A stretch of DNA of 64,000 bases from Caldilineaceae bacterium. GTDB taxonomy: Bacteria > Chloroflexota > Anaerolineae > Caldilineales > Caldilineaceae. The stretch covers positions 1 to 64,000 of the forward strand of contig JAHDWH010000002.1 in NCBI GenBank assembly GCA_023384455.1, given 5' to 3'. The notes under the pieces are model-generated. The model saw only the letters and a program-made list of their open reading frames with translations, was not told the DNA's origin and searched no databases. This document shows, piece by piece, positions 22,666 to 32,371 of the stretch (its first letter is position 1; each line of letters starts with the position of its first letter). The translations under genes and the position numbers were made by a program.

Positions 22666-23646
22666 ATGGACTGGCTCAATTTGGTAGTATTTCCGGTAAT
22701 CCGCATAGCCGTGCTTTTTGTGGTGCTGCTGACGGGCTTTGCCTATCTGACCCTGCTGGAGCGCAAGTTGCTGGGGCGCTTTCAGGTGCGCTACGGCCCC
22801 AACCGGGCGGGCAAGTTTGGCCTGATGCAGCCGTTGGCCGATGCGGTCAAGGCGCTCTTCAAAGAAGAGATTATCCCCAACCACGTGGACAAGCCGATTT
22901 ACGTCATCGCGCCTGCCCTGGCGCTGGTTCCCGCCCTGCTCATCTGGGCGGTGATTCCGATTGCTTCCGGGATGCCCGCGGTGGCAGATGTGAGCATCGG
23001 TTTCCTGTGGATTCTGGCGATTGCGGGCGTGGAAGGCTACGGCATTATCCTGGCCGGGTGGAGCAGCAACAACAACTATTCGCTCCTGGGCGCACTGCGC
23101 TCGGCGGCCCAGATGGTCTCCTATGAGCTGCCGATGGGGATGTTCCTGGTCAGCATTCTGATTCTGGCCGGGGATTTCAGTCTGGTCGCGCTGGTGGACA
23201 ACGCCCGGCCCTGGTGGGAGTGGATTTGGCTCTGGCTGGCCTTCCCCTTCTTCTTCATCTGCATTCTGGCCGAGACCAACCGCAGCCCCTTCGACCTGCC
23301 GGAGACCGAAAACGAACTGGTGGCCGGTTTTCAGACCGAATACGGCGGTATGAAATTCGCCCTCTTTATGATGGCCGAATATACCAGTATGATTACCACC
23401 AGCGCGATTATGGCCACGCTTTTCTTCGGCGGCTGGCGGGGACCCTTTGCCGAGGAGATCGTCTGGCTCGGCCCGGTCTATCTGGCGCTGAAAGTTTTCG
23501 TGCTGCTCTGTGTCTTCATTTGGGTGCGGGCCAGCGTCAGCCGCCCCCGCTACGACCAGTTGATGACCTTCTGCTGGCAGTTTCTCCTGCCGTTGAGCAT
23601 CGGGTATATGGTGATTTCGGCGCTGTTGGCGGTATTTTTGAAATAG
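22666..23646 (+). CDS. nuoH: NADH-quinone oxidoreductase subunit H (cluster 2)
   Basis: ERKLLGRFQVRYGPNRAGKFGLMQPLADAVKALFKEE. Confidence 0.95.
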   Translation: MDWLNLVVFPVIRIAVLFVVLLTGFAYLTLLERKLLGRFQVRYGPNRAGKFGLMQPLADAVKALFKEEIIPNHVDKPIYVIAPALALVPALLIWAVIPIASGMPAVADVSIGFLWILAIAGVEGYGIILAGWSSNNNYSLLGALRSAAQMVSYELPMGMFLVSILILAGDFSLVALVDNARPWWEWIWLWLAFPFFFICILAETNRSPFDLPETENELVAGFQTEYGGMKFALFMMAEYTSMITTSAIMATLFFGGWRGPFAEEIVWLGPVYLALKVFVLLCVFIWVRASVSRPRYDQLMTFCWQFLLPLSIGYMVISALLAVFLK

Positions 23647-23721
23647 AAGAGATTGAGAGATTGGAGATTGTGTACCGAATCTCCGAATCTCCGAATCTCC
23701 TAATCTCAAGGGCTTTCACTT

Positions 23722-24192
23722 ATGGCATTAGGCGACTACATCAAAGGCGCAATCGACATCGGCAAGGCGATGGGTGTGACGTTGAAGCACCTGGCCGAAA
23801 AGCCGGTTACAACGGAATACCCCCGGGATTCGGTGCCGATGTACCCCCGTTTCCGGGGCAAGCACGAACTGCGGCGCTACGCCAACGGGATGGAGCGCTG
23901 CATCGGCTGTATGCTTTGCGAGGCGGCCTGCCCCACAGGTGCGATTTATGTGGAGGCAGACGAGAACGATCTGGAAAATCCGACCTCTCCCGGCGAGCGC
24001 TACGCAAAAGTCTATGAAGTCAACCTGCTGCGCTGCGTCTTCTGCGGCGACTGCGAGGAAGCCTGCCCGGTGGAAGCGATTGTGTTGGGCCACGAATTCG
24101 CCATGGCCAACTACGAGCGCAAGGATTTTGTCCTGACCAAAGAGCAACTGCTCAATCCCGGCGAACCCAACGTCATCATCCGCCCGGAGTAA
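23722..24192 (+). CDS. nuoI: NADH-quinone oxidoreductase subunit I
   Basis: CIGCMLCEAACPTGAIYVEA, CVFCGDCEEACPVEAIVLG. Confidence 0.95.
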   Translation: MALGDYIKGAIDIGKAMGVTLKHLAEKPVTTEYPRDSVPMYPRFRGKHELRRYANGMERCIGCMLCEAACPTGAIYVEADENDLENPTSPGERYAKVYEVNLLRCVFCGDCEEACPVEAIVLGHEFAMANYERKDFVLTKEQLLNPGEPNVIIRPE

Positions 24193-24747
24193 GTGGCTAT
24201 GAGTCTATCCGTACTCTTTTTTCTGGTGATCGGGGCGGTCTCTCTGGCCGCGGCTTTTGGTGTGGTGGTCAGTCGCCAGCCGGTCCACAGCGCGCTCTTT
24301 CTGCTGGTAAATTTTGCCAGCCTGGCCGTGCTCTACGTGACCCTGGACGCCCAGTTTCTGGCCGCGGCCCAGGTCATCATTTATGCCGGCGGCATCGTCA
24401 TTCTCATCCTCTTTGTGATTATGCTCATCGGGGGCGAGACGAATGACTTCAGCGCGGCCCAGCGTATGTGGAGCCGTCTGGTGGGGCTGGGGCTGGGGTT
24501 GATTCTGCTGGTGGGGCTGGGCTACAGCGCGGTGCAGAAGCTGTTGCCTCTGCCTGCGGACCCCAACGCTGCCCTGCAAGGCGGCGCACCCAAAGCCGTG
24601 GGTCTGGAACTCTTTACCAACTACATCCTGCCCTTTGAACTGGTGGGCGTCCTGCTGCTGGTAGCGCTGCTCGGCGCGCTGGTGATGGGCCGCCCGCCGG
24701 AAGGCGCGGGCGAAGGCATTGCTTCGTTGAAAGCGAGCGACCGATGA
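24193..24747 (+). CDS. nuoJ: NADH-quinone oxidoreductase subunit J (cluster 2)
   Basis: [30 protein letters not shown]. Confidence 0.93.
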   Translation: MAMSLSVLFFLVIGAVSLAAAFGVVVSRQPVHSALFLLVNFASLAVLYVTLDAQFLAAAQVIIYAGGIVILILFVIMLIGGETNDFSAAQRMWSRLVGLGLGLILLVGLGYSAVQKLLPLPADPNAALQGGAPKAVGLELFTNYILPFELVGVLLLVALLGALVMGRPPEGAGEGIASLKASDR

Positions 24748-25046
24748 TTCCGACCAGCTATTATCTGATTCTGGCTGCCCTGATCTTCGCCATCGGCGCG
24801 ACAGGTGTGCTGGTGCGCCGCAACGCGCTGATTATCTTTATGTGTGTGGAGTTGATGCTCAACAGCGTCAATCTGACCCTCATTGCGCTCAGCCGCCAGT
24901 GGGGCAATCTCAACGGTCAGATTTTTGTCTTCATAATTATGGCCGTGGCCGCGGCCGAAGTGGCCGTGGGGCTGGCGATTCTGATTGCCAATACCCGGCA
25001 TCGGAAGAGTATCAATATCGACGAGATTAATTTGCTGAAGTGGTGA
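24744..25046 (+). CDS. nuoK: NADH-quinone oxidoreductase subunit K (cluster 2)
   Basis: [19 protein letters not shown]. Confidence 0.94.
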   Translation: MIPTSYYLILAALIFAIGATGVLVRRNALIIFMCVELMLNSVNLTLIALSRQWGNLNGQIFVFIIMAVAAAEVAVGLAILIANTRHRKSINIDEINLLKW

Positions 25047-25153
25047 CAGGATGATGAGATAATGAGATGATGGAGTACCGGTAGCAGTATCTCATCATCC
25101 CATCATCCCCTAACCGTTGCTTGCCACACCTCCACCTCGGAGAGACCTGACTT

Positions 25154-27046
25154 ATGCTCGACTACGCCTGGCTTATCTTCGCCTTCCCTGCTGCGGGCGC
25201 GCTGATCAATCTATTCTTCGGCCCCCGACTGAGCAAAAACGCCATCGGCTGGATCGCATCCGGCGCGGTGATCGGTGCCTTCGCCGTGGCTGTGGGGCTG
25301 CTCTTCAGCCTGCTGGGGATGGACCCCCACCACCGGCAAGCTACCGTCCATCTGTGGGACTGGATCGACATCGGCAACTTCCACGCACCGGCCGCGATGC
25401 TCATCGACAGCCTGAGCGTGACAATGGCCCTGGTCGTTACCGGCGTGGGCGCGTTGATTCATCTCTACGCCACGGGCTATATGCAACACGAGGAACGCTT
25501 CCAGCGCTTCTTCGTCTACCTGAATTTCTTCGTCTTCGCGATGCTGATTTTGATCCTCAGCGACAACTTCCTGGGGATGTTCGTGGGCTGGGAAGGGGTC
25601 GGTCTGGCCTCCTACCTGCTCATCGGCTTCTACTTTGACAAAGAGGACAGCACCTACGGCTCCTATGCGGATGCGGGCAAGAAGGCTTTTATCGTCAACC
25701 GCATCGGCGACTTTGGGATGATGCTGGCGATGATGGCTCTCTGGACAAGCCTGGGCACGATTACTTTCGAAGGTGTATTTGCCAACGCAAGCCAACTGAG
25801 CGCGGGGGTTGCGACTGGGGTTACGCTGCTGCTGCTTTTGGCGGCCACAGGCAAAAGCGCGCAACTGCCCCTCTTCGTCTGGCTGCCCGATGCGATGGCT
25901 GGCCCGACGCCGGTCTCTGCCCTGATCCACGCGGCCACAATGGTTACAGCGGGCGTCTATATGATTGCCCGTACCCACGTCCTCTTTGCCCTGGCCCCCA
26001 ATGTGATGGCGACGACGGCCTGGGTGGGCGTGCTGACTGCCTTACTGGGCGCGTCGATTGCCCTGGTGCAGACCGACCTGAAGAAGATTCTCGCCTACTC
26101 CACCATCTCCCAGTTGGGCTATATGATTCTGGGTGTGGGCGTGGGCGCGTATGCCTTTGCCATCTTCCATCTGGTCACCCACGCCTTCTTCAAGGCCCTG
26201 CTCTTCCTGAGCGCGGGCAATGTGATGCACGGGTTGCCCGGCGGGGAGCTGAACATTAACAAAATGGGCAACCTGCGGGAGAAGATGCCGACGACCTACA
26301 AATTGTTCGCCATCGGCGCTCTGGCCCTGGCCGGTTTCCCGCTGACCTCCGGCTTCTTTTCCAAGGATGCCATTCTGCTTTCGACCTTTGACAGCAATCT
26401 GCTACTCTATATTCTGGGGCTGTTCACCGCACTGCTCACGGCTTTCTACAGTTTCCGGGCGGTCTTTGTGGCCTTCTGGGGCAAGCAGCGGGACAAGCAC
26501 GTCTTCGACCACGCCCACGAGAGCCACGGGGTGATGACGACGCCCCTGTGGATTCTGGCCGGTCTGGCGCTGATCGGCGGTCTGCTCAATCTGCCCTTTG
26601 TCCTCACGCTGGAACACTGGCTGGAAGAAGCGGTCGGCCCGGCCACATTCCACCCGTCGGTGGGCTTGGAAATTGGCCTGTTGCTGGTGAGCGCGTTGGT
26701 TTCGGTCGCCGGTATTGGTCTGGCCTATGGCCGCTACGTGCAGGACGCGGCCTGGGCCAAGCGCATCACGAATGTCTTCAAGCCCCTGGAATCCCTGGCC
26801 CAACACAAGTGGTATATCGACGAATTGTATATGGCTGCCATCGTCGAACCCCTGCGCGTCCTGGCCGCCTTCTTCGCCGGGATCATCGACCAGCGGGCTA
26901 TCGACGGCTCGGTCAATCTGCTGGGCACAGCCCACCTGGCCGCGGGCAATCTGCTGCGCCGGGTCCACAACGGGCTGGTTCCGACGTATGCGCTGAGTCT
27001 TTTTGTGGGTGTGGTGGCGGTGCTGTTGTATTTTGTGTTTGTGTAA
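25154..27046 (+). CDS. nuoL: NADH-quinone oxidoreductase subunit L (cluster 2)
   Basis: GVGLASYLLIGFYFDKEDS, KSAQLPLFVWLPDAMAGPTPVSALIHAATMVTAGVYM. Confidence 0.95.
   Translation: MLDYAWLIFAFPAAGALINLFFGPRLSKNAIGWIASGAVIGAFAVAVGLLFSLLGMDPHHRQATVHLWDWIDIGNFHAPAAMLIDSLSVTMALVVTGVGALIHLYATGYMQHEERFQRFFVYLNFFVFAMLILILSDNFLGMFVGWEGVGLASYLLIGFYFDKEDSTYGSYADAGKKAFIVNRIGDFGMMLAMMALWTSLGTITFEGVFANASQLSAGVATGVTLLLLLAATGKSAQLPLFVWLPDAMAGPTPVSALIHAATMVTAGVYMIARTHVLFALAPNVMATTAWVGVLTALLGASIALVQTDLKKILAYSTISQLGYMILGVGVGAYAFAIFHLVTHAFFKALLFLSAGNVMHGLPGGELNINKMGNLREKMPTTYKLFAIGALALAGFPLTSGFFSKDAILLSTFDSNLLLYILGLFTALLTAFYSFRAVFVAFWGKQRDKHVFDHAHESHGVMTTPLWILAGLALIGGLLNLPFVLTLEHWLEEAVGPATFHPSVGLEIGLLLVSALVSVAGIGLAYGRYVQDAAWAKRITNVFKPLESLAQHKWYIDELYMAAIVEPLRVLAAFFAGIIDQRAIDGSVNLLGTAHLAAGNLLRRVHNGLVPTYALSLFVGVVAVLLYFVFV
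27002..27045 (+). repeat. nuoL 3'-end direct repeat, copy 1
   Basis: 44 bp matched by 29624-29667 with 2 mismatches. Confidence 0.85.
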
Positions 27047-27181
27047 CGATGCGTCCGTCTGTGAATGACCTGTTGCCAGCGCGGGATGTGAGGTGATATG
27101 AAACGGGTTATAAATGCTGCAATCGGGATGCTCGGCGTGACACTGTTCAGTATAATGGAACGTTTGGTTCTGAAAATAGCT

Positions 27182-28342
27182 ATGGGACGGGTTCTTTTGC
27201 TGATTGCCGTGGCTGTTGTCTTAGCCGCTTGTGGGCCAGCAATCACATCTGATGTGAGAACCAAATCTTCCCCAACAGCGGTGCTTCTACCTGCCCTGTC
27301 AGAAGCGCCAGCCTTACACTCTCCTCTGCCCACACCATCACCGCTCGGTGCGGAGAATCTGGTGGTTGTCTCGGAGACCCAACTCACCACCGACGGGAGT
27401 GTGATGGGAGGCGTGGCCGTTTCGCCGGGAGGTGACCGCATCGCCTTCTTAAAGTGGAGTGACCAAATTCTGGAACTCTCCCCCCAGCAGCGGCGCGTGA
27501 TCGCCCCTTTGTGGGTGATGGATCGTGATGGCCGCAATGCAGTCCAAGTTACAGAGGATGCTCAGTGGCCAGCTTGGGAACCGACTGGGGGCCAGAGGTC
27601 ACCTCGCATCGCCTACGTGCGCGAGATTCAACCAGGATGGGCCAGGGCCTATCTCGTCAACGTGCAGGCAAAGCAGAGCCGTGAACTGGGCGAGATGCCG
27701 TGGCAACGCCTGTTCTGGGATGGGCCAGAGCGAGTTGCCTTCGTCGCCGAACGACATCTCCGAGTCTGGCACAATGGGCAAGTGGCGCGACAGTCTGCAT
27801 TGGAACTGCCGGATGATGTGGTGTCCTACCAGATATATCCTTCCCCGGACCGGCAGAAGTTGTTTTTTGCCCGCAATCAGGAACTCTGGCTGGCAGACGT
27901 GCAGACAGGAGCAATGCAGCAGGTTGCCGATGGATTCTCACCATCCGTAAACGGAGTGGCCTGGTCGCCTGCAAGCCACCAAGTTGCATTCCCTCTCCAG
28001 CACAGTGGGCTTTGGGTGATGGATTTGACAACGGGTGAACAGCGGAGGATTTCTGATCTCAGCGTGACTGGGGTGACCTGGTCGCCGCGTGGGGACATCC
28101 TGGCATTTACGGGCAAGATAACCAGTGGACCCGGCACTTCCACACTCACGGAAATTTTCCTGATCAACGCCGATGGCACAGACGTCCGGCAGTTAACCTA
28201 TAATGAGGTGCCTGATTACATCATTGCGTGGATGCCTGATAGTCTAGATCTACTGATCGGCCGCGCTGATGAAAACGCTCAAAACACGGATATATGGCTG
28301 CTGTCTGTTTCTACACCAGCCACACAACCAGCGGCAAATTGA
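27182..28342 (+). CDS. lipoprotein with TolB-like/WD40-like beta-propeller repeats
   Basis: lipobox LAAC; repeated GVAVSPGGDRIAFLKW, VAWSPASHQVAFPL, VTWSPRGDILAFTG; ORF extends 5' to 27098. Confidence 0.7.
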   Translation: MGRVLLLIAVAVVLAACGPAITSDVRTKSSPTAVLLPALSEAPALHSPLPTPSPLGAENLVVVSETQLTTDGSVMGGVAVSPGGDRIAFLKWSDQILELSPQQRRVIAPLWVMDRDGRNAVQVTEDAQWPAWEPTGGQRSPRIAYVREIQPGWARAYLVNVQAKQSRELGEMPWQRLFWDGPERVAFVAERHLRVWHNGQVARQSALELPDDVVSYQIYPSPDRQKLFFARNQELWLADVQTGAMQQVADGFSPSVNGVAWSPASHQVAFPLQHSGLWVMDLTTGEQRRISDLSVTGVTWSPRGDILAFTGKITSGPGTSTLTEIFLINADGTDVRQLTYNEVPDYIIAWMPDSLDLLIGRADENAQNTDIWLLSVSTPATQPAAN

Positions 28343-28350
28343 GGTAAACG

Positions 28351-29611
28351 ATGAAGATTAACAGGGCAAAGCCCTGGTTGTTGACCATTGCCATCGTTTG
28401 TGCGATTTTCATGACGACTGCTTTGGATCTATCGGCCACACCCATCGGGCAATCATCGCCGCTTGCCCAACCGTTGCCCAATCCCAACACTGTGACCGTT
28501 AACGTCCGTCACGATTGCCCGGGTGATCCGCTCAATGGTACAGCCGATCATACTAACATTCCCTTGGAAACCTATGTGAAGCGGGTACTTCCCAATGAAT
28601 GGGCATCCTACTGGAACGCCGAGGCACTTGCTGCAGGCGCAGTCTCGGTCCGTTCCTGGGCGCTGGCCCCGCCGCCCCGAAGCAATTGTAGATACCCCTA
28701 CGGGAATGGGGTATGTTATTACCTTGCTTGGGACTGTGGACAACATTACGTTCCTGGCAGCGAATTACCTTCAACGAACACAGCCGTCGATCAAACCCGC
28801 TACCAATTTTTGAGCTATGAAGACTCAGGTTTCCCAGTGGAAGTCGTCAATACCCAATATCGACAAGACACAGGGAATCCTTCCCTTTCTTGGGAATTCG
28901 AGGCTTCCAGCTATCCATATCTAAAGAGCGTAGTCGAGCCGGTCACAACCCATTCAACCATCGGTCCAGGCGCTTCTCAAAATGGATCCCAGAGATGGAT
29001 GAGCGGTGAGAACCTGGAAATCGGCGCGGAACTTAGTGTTCGCTGGTCAAATTATAAGCAGATTTTGACACACTATTTTTCGGGCGTCCATCTCCGGGAT
29101 GGCAACAATGCAAACACGATCTTGACACCTCAATATCGATGGGTTCCTCTATGGCTATCTCGCTACCCATCGAATGGACAGCCGATGACCATCTGCAGCG
29201 GAGCATCCCATCAAATAACCGTACGCATCCAGAATAGTGGCACATTAACCTGGACACCAGCCGCCAGTTTTGATCTGGGCGTGCGCACGCCGTGGAATGG
29301 CGTTTCTGCTGCCAGCTTTTCCTCTCCCCAGGGATTGCCAGCCGAAGTGGCGGTAGGCAAGGATATAACAAAAACAAACAGTCAACATTCAGGTGCCAGC
29401 CGGTACTGCGCCGAGCACATACACCGTCCAACTGGATATGGCCCATTTGCCCAACGGGTCGCCGGAAAACCCGGTCTGGTTCAGCACGCGGGAGCCGACT
29501 CGCCCCTGGCCTACCTATGATCTTTCTGTGAAAGTCACCGGCGCTTGTCGTTATCTCTACGCGCCAGCTATACTATCGACAGGGGTTACCGGGGCATCTT
29601 CTGGGCCTTAG
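28351..29611 (+). pseudogene. SpoIID/LytB-domain protein with a single-base frameshift
   Basis: PLETYVKRVLPNEWASYWNAEALAAGAVSVRSWAL (SpoIID); C-terminal domain continues in another frame (VPAGTAPSTYTVQLDMAHLP...) after an A5 run at 29370-29374. Confidence 0.65.
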
Positions 29612-29623
29612 TTTTTAACCGGA

Positions 29624-29667
29624 TTTGTAGGTGTGGTGGCAGTGCTGTTGTATTTTGTGTTTGTGTA
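29624..29667 (+). repeat. nuoL 3'-end direct repeat, copy 2
   Basis: tttgtaggtgtggtggcagtgctgttgtattttgtgtttgtgta. Confidence 0.85.
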
Positions 29668-29676
29668 GGGGAATCG

Positions 29677-30447
29677 ATGCGTCCCGATACCGAATCCTGG
29701 CTGCGACAAGCGCGACACGATTTGCAGGTTGCAGAGAAGAATCTGAGCCTGCAACTGTACGACGTTGTGCTGGTATACTGTCAGCAGGCAGTGGAGAAGG
29801 CGCTCAAAGGTCTGTATATTGAGCAAACCGGTAATCTGCCGCCCCGGACTCACTCTCTGGATAAACTGAGCGACATTACCGATTCGCTTACCACTTCTCG
29901 ACAAGCATTGCTGATTCTGGAGGACTACTACTTTCGGCTGCGCTATCCAAGCGCAGGCGACAGCGAGCCGCCCTATCTCGGCGTCGGCGAAGTAGAGGCG
30001 ATGGACGGGTTGACGCTGTCTCGTGAAGCGAAGATGAGATTGAGGATGTCTCTCAAGCTGAATCTGAAGATGCTTCCGGAGAAGGCCAAACGAAAAGTTG
30101 AGCGTGTCAATGAAGCGATTGGCAGTGTCGTAGATGAATTATACGCTCCTGATGCGCTTATTCTCTTTGGCTCCTACGCTCACGGCCAACCGGATGAATG
30201 GAGTGACGTCGATCTGCTCATTGTTTCGAATGCGTTTCGGACAATTCCCAAATTGCGCCGCCGTTCCCAGTTTTTGATCAACACTGGCGCGTATTTACAC
30301 AGTGGCCTGCACATCGAACCTCTCTGCCTGACACCGGACGAATTTCTCTACGGCATTCAGTGGGCGACGATTGAGCGGGAGGCGCTGGAAACGGGTTTTG
30401 TACTCCTGGACCGAACCGGCGTCACGCAAGAGCGAGAAGCGGCGTAG
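29677..30447 (+). CDS. HEPN domain + minimal nucleotidyltransferase (MNT) fusion protein
   Basis: HEPN: WLRQARHDLQVAEKNL..YCQQAVEKALKGLYIEQTG..PRTHSLDKL; MNT: ILFGSYAHGQPDEWSDVDLLIVS (GS-X10-DxD). Confidence 0.85.
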   Translation: MRPDTESWLRQARHDLQVAEKNLSLQLYDVVLVYCQQAVEKALKGLYIEQTGNLPPRTHSLDKLSDITDSLTTSRQALLILEDYYFRLRYPSAGDSEPPYLGVGEVEAMDGLTLSREAKMRLRMSLKLNLKMLPEKAKRKVERVNEAIGSVVDELYAPDALILFGSYAHGQPDEWSDVDLLIVSNAFRTIPKLRRRSQFLINTGAYLHSGLHIEPLCLTPDEFLYGIQWATIEREALETGFVLLDRTGVTQEREAA

Positions 30448-30449
30448 CG

Positions 30450-30728
30450 ATGATGACACGAGAAGAATTCGACGCAACGATTGTCAAACTACGGGCAGCG
30501 GGTCAGGACGACGAGAAGCGGCGGCTGATTCTGAAAGACATTCCGCTGATGGAGCGCCCGGCGTTGCTATTGGCCGAAGGACATACAATGGTGAATGAGT
30601 TGATTCCGCCGTTTCAGGCCAAATACCCGGACCGGCCCAAGCACGAAATTATTCTGATGGTCCACAAACATCTGGACCGATACAGCAATCGCGAGTTGAC
30701 CTACGAACAACTCTTTGAAACGATTTGA
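30450..30728 (+). CDS. hypothetical protein in HEPN-MNT operon
   Basis: starts 3 nt after the HEPN-MNT stop; no domain recognised. Confidence 0.55.
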   Translation: MMTREEFDATIVKLRAAGQDDEKRRLILKDIPLMERPALLLAEGHTMVNELIPPFQAKYPDRPKHEIILMVHKHLDRYSNRELTYEQLFETI

Positions 30729-30765
30729 ACAACAACAACTCTCCGCTATGGAGTGACGTGACCCA

Positions 30766-32253
30766 ATGAACTTCTTACTTTCAATCATTACATTCCTCCC
30801 CCTCCTCGGCGCGCTGATTCTCTTGGCTGCGCCCGGCGACGGGGCCAAAAAGAACATCGCCCTGGGCACAACCCTCGTCACCTTTCTGGTCAGCCTGCTG
30901 TTGCTGGTCAACTGGCCCGACGGCGCGGCCGGGATGGTGCTACAGGAGAAGTATGCCTGGATCCCCGATCTGGACATCTTTTACCACCTGGGCATCGACG
31001 GGATCAGCCTATGGCTGGTGCTGCTCACCACCTTCCTGATGCCCATCGCCATCGCCTTCAGCAACCAGCACATCAAAGAGAATGTGGGCGGCTATATGGC
31101 CCTGATGCTCCTGATGCAGACGGCGATGATCGGCGTCTTTCTGGCCCTGGATTTGGTGCTCTTCTACGTCTTCTGGGAGTTCAGCCTGATCCCGATGTAT
31201 TTCCTCATCGGCAAATGGGGCAGCCAGAACCGGGTCTACGCCGCGCTCAAATTCTTCCTGTATACGTTGGCCGGCTCGGCGCTGATGCTGGTGGCGATTC
31301 TGCTCGTCTACTTCAACACCGGCACGTTCAATGTGCTGGAACTGCAAAACGCCAACCTGCCGGTGACGATCCAGCAGTTCGCTTTCCTGGCCTTTGCCCT
31401 GGGCTTCGCTATCAAAGTGCCGCTGTTCCCCTTGCACACCTGGCTGCCCGATGCCCACGTCCAGGCTCCGACCGCCGGTTCGGTGATTCTGGCCGGTGTG
31501 CTGCTGAAGATGGGAACCTACGGCTTTGTGCGCTTTGCCCTGCCGATTTTCCCGGAAGCGGCCGTGAGCTACGGCGGCCTTTTCGCTTGGCTGGCGATTG
31601 TGGGCATCCTCTACGGCGCGCTGGTGGCCCTGGTGCAGAAGGACATCAAATCTCTGGTCGCCTACAGTTCTGTGGCCCATCTGGGCTTTGTGATGCTGGG
31701 CATCTTCGCCTTCAACCAGCAGGGGATGAGCGGCGCGGTACTGCAAATGGTCAACCACGGCCTGAGCACCGGGGCGCTCTTTCTGATGGTGGGAATGCTT
31801 TACGAACGCCGCCACACCCGGCTGCTATCCGAGTTTGGCGGTCTGTGGAAGAGCGTGCCCGTCTTCTGCTTCTTCTTTCTGGTGGTGGCGATGAGCAGCG
31901 CGGGGCTGCCCGGTCTCAACGGCTTTGTGGGCGAGTTCACGATTCTGCTGGGGGCCTATGCCCACAACCCGCTCTACGCTGTGCTGGGCACAGCCGGGAT
32001 TATCCTGGCCGCCTGGTATCTGCTGGTCGCTTTTCGCAAAATAGCACAAGGCCCGCTGACCAATCCGAAGAATGAGGCCAGCGTCCTGCCCGATCTCAAC
32101 CGGCGGGAACTGGCCCTGCTGATTCCGCTGGTCGTGCTTTTCTTCGTCATCGGTCTCTTCCCCAATCTCTTCCTGGACAAGATCAACCCGGCGGTGGAAG
32201 CGATGCAGGTATTGCAGCAGGGGACGACAGCGGTCGTACAGTTGAGACATTAA
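30766..32253 (+). CDS. nuoM: NADH-quinone oxidoreductase subunit M (cluster 2)
   Basis: FYVFWEFSLIPMYFLIGKWGSQNR, LHTWLPDAHVQAPTAGSVILAG. Confidence 0.95.
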   Translation: MNFLLSIITFLPLLGALILLAAPGDGAKKNIALGTTLVTFLVSLLLLVNWPDGAAGMVLQEKYAWIPDLDIFYHLGIDGISLWLVLLTTFLMPIAIAFSNQHIKENVGGYMALMLLMQTAMIGVFLALDLVLFYVFWEFSLIPMYFLIGKWGSQNRVYAALKFFLYTLAGSALMLVAILLVYFNTGTFNVLELQNANLPVTIQQFAFLAFALGFAIKVPLFPLHTWLPDAHVQAPTAGSVILAGVLLKMGTYGFVRFALPIFPEAAVSYGGLFAWLAIVGILYGALVALVQKDIKSLVAYSSVAHLGFVMLGIFAFNQQGMSGAVLQMVNHGLSTGALFLMVGMLYERRHTRLLSEFGGLWKSVPVFCFFFLVVAMSSAGLPGLNGFVGEFTILLGAYAHNPLYAVLGTAGIILAAWYLLVAFRKIAQGPLTNPKNEASVLPDLNRRELALLIPLVVLFFVIGLFPNLFLDKINPAVEAMQVLQQGTTAVVQLRH

Positions 32254-32261
32254 TTTTGCAA

Positions 32262-32326
32262 GCGGAAGCGTGAAACGTAAAACGTGAGATCGTCCAGTGT
32301 TCTCACGTTTTACGCCTCACGTTTCT
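32262..32326. repeat. ACGTGAA-type hairpin repeat, copy 3
   Basis: gcggaagcgtgaaacgtaaaacgtgag...ctcacgttttacgcctcacgttt. Confidence 0.6.
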
Positions 32327-32371
32327 ACTGGTACGAAACTCTTCGATTTCAGATCGTATTTTGGAGTAGGA

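Noticed and set aside
29365-29611. Programmed frameshift in the SpoIID-like gene
   Set aside because: Only a short A5 run, no stimulatory structure or slippery heptamer recognised, and restoration requires skipping a base; indel or sequencing error is more likely.
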